Source: Acidobacteriota bacterium
GTDB lineage: Bacteria > Acidobacteriota > Blastocatellia > RBC074
DNA length: 64,000 nucleotides
NCBI GenBank assembly: GCA_018269055.1
Contig: JAFDVI010000013.1
Coordinates: 66,621 to 130,620 of the forward strand
Direction of reading: 5' to 3'
This document shows, piece after piece, positions 60,649 to 64,000 of this stretch; within the stretch, counting starts at the first letter, position 1, and each line of letters opens with the position of its first letter. The notes beneath the pieces were generated by a model. That model was not told the DNA's origin. It did not search any database and saw only the letters and a program-made list of their open reading frames with translations. The position numbers and the translations under genes are program-made.

Positions 60649-62084
60649 AGGGTTTTGAATTTGTGAGCGACTTCTCGACCAAGTTGTTCCAGCTTTTCGA
60701 TGGTTGCGCGAACATCATCTTTGGTCGTGCGGTGATTGATGGTGCACAGACGCTGGACGACGCGGCCTCGCAAGGCGGTTGAATTGGCGAACGCGAAGCC
60801 GTCTTCGATCTGGGCTTCGACAATTCGCCGGTTGAGTTCGTTGATTTCTTCTTCCGATGCTTGATAATGCGGAACGAAGCGAAATGTAAGGATGCCCATT
60901 GTCGCAGGACTGATGACTTCCCAGCAGTTCGTCTGACGAACCAGACTTTCAGCGAATTCGGCCAGCTCAAAGCCGTGCTCGATGGCTTGGCGAAATGCTG
61001 CTGCGCCAAACGTTTTCAGTGACAACCACAATTTCAGCGCGCGAAAGCCTCGCGTCAGTTGCACGCCATAATCGTAAAAGTTGATTTCCTGTTCTTCAGC
61101 GCGTTTGGTGTCTTCTAAATACTCGGCCATTGTGTGAAACGCCATCTTCAGCATCCGAGGATCTCGCAAAACCACGCAGCCAATTTCAAAGGGTTGAAAT
61201 AACCACTTGTGCGGATCAAGCGAAAGCGAATCGGCGCGTTCAATTCCAGCCATCAACTGTTTTCCGCGTTCGGTCAAACAAGCTGCCGCGCCATACGCGC
61301 CGTCCACGTGCAACCACAAATTTTCAGCCGCGCAGAAATCGGCAATTTCGTTCAGCGGATCAACAGCGCCGGTGTTGGTGGTTCCGGCGTTGGCGATCAC
61401 GCAGAACGGACGGCGACCATTTGCGCGATCGGCGGCAACTGCTTGGCGAAGCTCAGGTAGCAACAATCTAAACTTTTCATCCGATGGCAGTTTGCGAATC
61501 TGATCGCGCGAAAAACCCAGAATCCGCAACGCCTTTTCCAGTGAAGAATGCGTTTGATCGGAAAAATACACGACGGCATTTTCAATGCGATTGTCCAGCT
61601 TCACTTGCTTGGCGGCGACCAACGCCGTCAGATTCGCCATCGAACCGCCCGAAACAAACAATCCACCAGCCGTTTCCGGCAGCCCACACATCTGACGCAG
61701 CCAATCAATTGTCACCAATTCGATCTGCGTGGGACCGGAAGCTTCCAGCCAGTTTCCCGCAAAGGGATTGAACCCGGACACGAGCGCATCGGCCATCACG
61801 CTGACGAAATTCGATGGGCTGGGGATGAATGCAAAAAAGCGCGGATGGATGACGTTGCCGATGTTCGACCAAACATCGCGTTGCAATTGGTCGAGCAGGG
61901 AAGTGATGTCGGCAGGTTGTTCAGGCAGCGGTTCGCGCAATCGGGCTTCGAGTTCGGTGCGCGGCGACAAATGCATCACCGGTTTTTTGGCAACGGTTTG
62001 GTAATACTCGATGATCTGGTCAATGACTCGATAGCCGAGTTGGCGCATTTCATCCGGGGTAAGTTGGAGCGAATGACAGTTCAT
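60645..62084 (-). CDS. PLP-dependent aromatic amino-acid decarboxylase (group II)
   Basis: The 479-residue enzyme has [20 protein letters not shown] at the N-terminus and the PLP core: [51 protein letters not shown] and [20 protein letters not shown] with the PLP lysine. [20 protein letters not shown] is also diagnostic. Group II decarboxylases act on L-DOPA, tryptophan, tyrosine or phenylalanine; specificity cannot be assigned. It is transcribed with the OsmC gene. The N-terminal helix bundle and full length match family size. Confidence 0.93.
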   Translation of the reverse strand: MNCHSLQLTPDEMRQLGYRVIDQIIEYYQTVAKKPVMHLSPRTELEARLREPLPEQPADITSLLDQLQRDVWSNIGNVIHPRFFAFIPSPSNFVSVMADALVSGFNPFAGNWLEASGPTQIELVTIDWLRQMCGLPETAGGLFVSGGSMANLTALVAAKQVKLDNRIENAVVYFSDQTHSSLEKALRILGFSRDQIRKLPSDEKFRLLLPELRQAVAADRANGRRPFCVIANAGTTNTGAVDPLNEIADFCAAENLWLHVDGAYGAAACLTERGKQLMAGIERADSLSLDPHKWLFQPFEIGCVVLRDPRMLKMAFHTMAEYLEDTKRAEEQEINFYDYGVQLTRGFRALKLWLSLKTFGAAAFRQAIEHGFELAEFAESLVRQTNCWEVISPATMGILTFRFVPHYQASEEEINELNRRIVEAQIEDGFAFANSTALRGRVVQRLCTINHRTTKDDVRATIEKLEQLGREVAHKFKTL

Positions 62085-62099
62085 AACTGGAAGCTGCTA

Positions 62100-62483
62100 T
62101 CAGAAAAGGTTGACGGTATAGTTTGGAAAGATGTGATCTACAGTGACAATAATCAGGCTGTGTTGGATCGCCTGACATATCAACATTCGATCGAAGGGAT
62201 CACGATGAATTGGTGGCAATTGGGCAAGTTGAGCGACACTCGGTTCATCAAGTGACAAGCTAGCGATGAGATGTTTCTGCCGTTGAAGTGGAAGGTATGT
62301 TTCCGGCGGTTGAGGAAGCGGCAGCTTACCAATCTGATATTTAACGATTGCTTCCCAAACGGAAACTGTGCTGAGATAAACTTCGTTGGAGGCATCTTGG
62401 ATTGCGTCACGCATGTCCTGTTGAAGCCTGGGATCGCCGCTGATGAACCATAGGAACACGTGTGTGTCGAGTAGTAATTTCAT
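62100..62483 (-). CDS. PIN-domain toxin (VapC-like)
   Basis: The 127-residue protein begins MKLLLDTHVFLWFISGDPRL with the first catalytic Asp in LLLDTH, then VYLSTVSVWEAIVKYQIGKL with the Glu in SVWE. PIHRDPFDRMLICQAIQHSL and IIVTVDHIFPNYTVNLF carry the DxxD pattern. This is the type with a DPFDRML motif common in VapC-like toxins. The ATG is adjacent to the stop of the antitoxin gene with a 1-base overlap. Confidence 0.92.
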   Translation of the reverse strand: MKLLLDTHVFLWFISGDPRLQQDMRDAIQDASNEVYLSTVSVWEAIVKYQIGKLPLPQPPETYLPLQRQKHLIASLSLDEPSVAQLAQLPPIHRDPFDRMLICQAIQHSLIIVTVDHIFPNYTVNLF

Positions 62484-62701
62484 TACCCTTCAAAGTCTCG
62501 GAGAATTTCTTCTGGTAATGGGGCATCAAAATCATCCGGCACGACAAATTCACCGGCACATAGACCAAAGGGCCTGTGCTGTGTTAAACGTGGTGCAATA
62601 ATGGTTACTTCTACAGATTCCCCAGCTTTAAACGGCAAATTGTCTAAATGCAACTTGCCGTCTGATTCCAGTTTAGTTGCAACTTGCACAATTGTTTCCA
62701 T
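62483..62701 (-). CDS. Antitoxin of the PIN toxin pair (DUF2281-like)
   Basis: The 72-residue protein has an N-terminal AbrB/beta-like half (LESDGKLHLDNLPFKAGESV) and the acidic C-terminus RPFGLCAGEFVVPDDFDAPL then PEEILRDFEG, a pattern frequent in DUF2281-type antitoxins that wrap PIN toxins. It is one base overlapped by the toxin gene and begins 9 bases from the mnmA stop. Confidence 0.85.
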   Translation of the reverse strand: METIVQVATKLESDGKLHLDNLPFKAGESVEVTIIAPRLTQHRPFGLCAGEFVVPDDFDAPLPEEILRDFEG

Positions 62702-62710
62702 ATATCTCCT

Positions 62711-63868
62711 TCAAACAATCCATCCGCCGCCGACAACGATATCTCCGTCGTAAAACACCGCAGCCTGTCCGGGCGTGACTGCGCGCTGGGCTTCGTCAAA
62801 TGTCACCAACACCGATCCGTCTTCGTTTTTCGTCAATGTCGCCGGAGCCTCTTCAGCGCGCGAACGGATTTTGACGGTCACATGAACCGGTTCAGTCAAA
62901 TCTTCGATGGCGATCCAATTGACGCGGTGGATAACCATCTTTCGTTTGAGCAAATCGTCCCGATTGCCGACGACGACGCGATTATTTTTGGCGTCCACCT
63001 GAATGACGTACAGCGGGTCGGGCGCGGAAATTCCCAAACCCTTTCGCTGGCCGACCGTGTACCGGTGAATGCCCTGATGCGTGCCAACGATTTCACCCGC
63101 TGTCGTGACAATTTGGCCGGATTCAGGTTGTTTCAATATTGAACTTTCGATTTGAACCAGCGGCTGAAAGGCCGGGACGTCGTTATCGCTCAGGCGCCGC
63201 TGGCGATCTTCTTCCAGGTACCGGTCAATAAACCGCGAATAGTTGCCATCCGGGATGAAACAGATTTCCTGGCTTTCAGGCTTCATCGCAGTGGGCAATC
63301 CGGCTTCCGTGGCAATCTCGCGGACTTCCTGTTTGGTCATTTCGCCCAACGGGAACATCGCGTAACTCAACTGTTCCTGCGTGAGTTCAAACAGAAAATA
63401 GGATTGGTCTTTGGCGCGATTAACGGCGCGCAACAGCAGCCAGCGACCGCGCTCATCATCAAACCGAACCCTCGCGTAATGGCCGGTCGCAACTTTAGTC
63501 GCATCAGCAGTTTGCGCCAGCTCGACCAGCTTGTCGAACTTCAAAAACGAATTGCAGGCGACGCACGGGCTGGGCGTCAAACCTTCCAGATAATTGGCGA
63601 CAAAAGGCCGCACGACATCGCGCTCGAATTCATCTTCCAGGTTGACGACGTAAAACGGAAAACCGAGTTTATGCGCCACAACGCGCGCGTCGTACAAATC
63701 GTCCAGCGAGCAGCATCGGCTGGGCAGCGGTTCGCCGTCCGGCCCGACGTTGATGCGGCGCTGATTCCAGAGCTGCATCGAAAATCCGACCAAGTCGTGC
63801 CCTTGATTTTTTAGTAAAGCAGCGGCTGTTGAGCTATCCACTCCGCCGCTCATGGCGACTGCGATCAT
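62711..63868 (-). CDS. mnmA: tRNA-specific 2-thiouridylase MnmA
   Basis: The 385-residue enzyme starts [19 protein letters not shown] with the PP-loop SGGVDSS, followed by [40 protein letters not shown] with the first catalytic Cys, [37 protein letters not shown] and [17 protein letters not shown] with the second Cys. [20 protein letters not shown] and the C-terminal beta-barrel follow. MnmA introduces 2-thiouridine at U34 of tRNAs for Glu, Gln and Lys. The upstream stretch 63869-64000 is non-coding in the window. Confidence 0.96.
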   Translation of the reverse strand: MIAVAMSGGVDSSTAAALLKNQGHDLVGFSMQLWNQRRINVGPDGEPLPSRCCSLDDLYDARVVAHKLGFPFYVVNLEDEFERDVVRPFVANYLEGLTPSPCVACNSFLKFDKLVELAQTADATKVATGHYARVRFDDERGRWLLLRAVNRAKDQSYFLFELTQEQLSYAMFPLGEMTKQEVREIATEAGLPTAMKPESQEICFIPDGNYSRFIDRYLEEDRQRRLSDNDVPAFQPLVQIESSILKQPESGQIVTTAGEIVGTHQGIHRYTVGQRKGLGISAPDPLYVIQVDAKNNRVVVGNRDDLLKRKMVIHRVNWIAIEDLTEPVHVTVKIRSRAEEAPATLTKNEDGSVLVTFDEAQRAVTPGQAAVFYDGDIVVGGGWIV

Positions 63869-63941
63869 ATAACTTCCTCAGATTCAGTGCTTGGGAGCCT
63901 TCGCGGCCCGATTGGACCTCAATTTCTGAGCAATTCTCCCA

Positions 63942-63971
63942 TTGACTGACAAAATAAATTATCAATGTTAA
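63942..63971 (+). promoter_or_regulatory. Candidate promoter pointing off the right edge
   Basis: TTGACT (63942-63947) and TGTTAA (63966-63971) are separated by 18 bases in an AT-rich patch just before the window's right end. If real it would serve a plus-strand gene beyond 64000. The same patch may hold the mnmA promoter on the other strand. Confidence 0.25.
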
Positions 63972-64000
63972 GATGCCGATTCGATTCTAACACGCTAAAG

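Noticed and set aside
1-64000. tRNA, rRNA, tmRNA, SRP or RNase P RNA genes
   Set aside because: No sequence matching their conserved cores was seen in the spacers.

Overview
This window reads as chromosomal DNA of an Acidobacteriota member, most likely class Blastocatellia. That is an inference from gene content: two very large Oar-type TonB-dependent receptors with carboxypeptidase-regulatory N-domains, a CadC-like winged-helix/TPR regulator, a secreted tricorn-type protease, a 1073-residue BNR-propeller protein opening with a [11 protein letters not shown]-like block, FecR and DUF5107/TPR proteins, and moderate GC. No rRNA, tRNA, CRISPR array, phage or complete insertion sequence was recognised.

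Layout. 1-7.3 kb: two tandem Oar-like receptors on the minus strand, the first running off the left edge. 7.7-17.2 kb: winged-helix/TPR regulator, a SnoaL-like secreted protein, the tricorn homologue, a cluster of REP-like palindromes, a VOC protein, an AlkD-type glycosylase gene broken by an in-frame TGA, small envelope proteins and a sugar isomerase/epimerase. 17.2-20.4 kb: an accessory island with a MNT/HEPN pair, a second HEPN-like gene, a UPF0175/DUF3368-PIN pair and a fossil copy of the neighbouring gene's 3' end. 20.4-27 kb: BNR-propeller protein, dCTP deaminase, nitrilase, M48 peptidase. 27-30.5 kb: yacG and five consecutive secreted thioredoxin-fold genes. 30.6-39.4 kb: pyruvate kinase, a copper-amine-oxidase-like protein, a sigma-like regulator, tryptophan 2,3-dioxygenase, GNAT and a YCF48-like propeller. 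39.4-46 kb: an exopolysaccharide operon (chain-length determinant, AAA ATPase, tyrosine autokinase, polyprenyl glycosylphosphotransferase, outer-membrane export protein). 46-54 kb: HNH endonuclease with small partner, an ABC ATPase lacking a permease, a 7TM-HD phosphohydrolase coupled to a P-loop kinase, a histone-deacetylase-family enzyme, FecR protein and ndk. 54.3-64 kb: DUF5107/TPR protein, a MacB-like ABC exporter, OsmC plus aromatic amino-acid decarboxylase, a PIN toxin-antitoxin pair and mnmA.

The most unusual feature is how the spacers are built. At least four repeat families fill gaps between genes: 7-bp-period tandem arrays (often with an inverted partner array), a ~100-120 bp palindromic MITE-like element in three copies, a 25-bp repeat in two copies, and a REP-like palindrome cluster. 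Four of the five spacers between consecutive genes from the chain-length determinant to the YCF48-like gene carry a clear repeat and the fifth a short degenerate heptamer array. Heptamer arrays or palindromes also supply stop codons, a start codon and pieces of coding sequence.

How the genes work together: the exopolysaccharide genes form one functional unit (initiation, chain-length control, tyrosine phosphorylation, export). The thioredoxin array plausibly serves extracytoplasmic thiol chemistry. The MacB pair and DUF2905 protein are envelope functions. The three toxin-antitoxin-like pairs are independent accessory modules. All functions are read from sequence motifs by eye; no database search was run.
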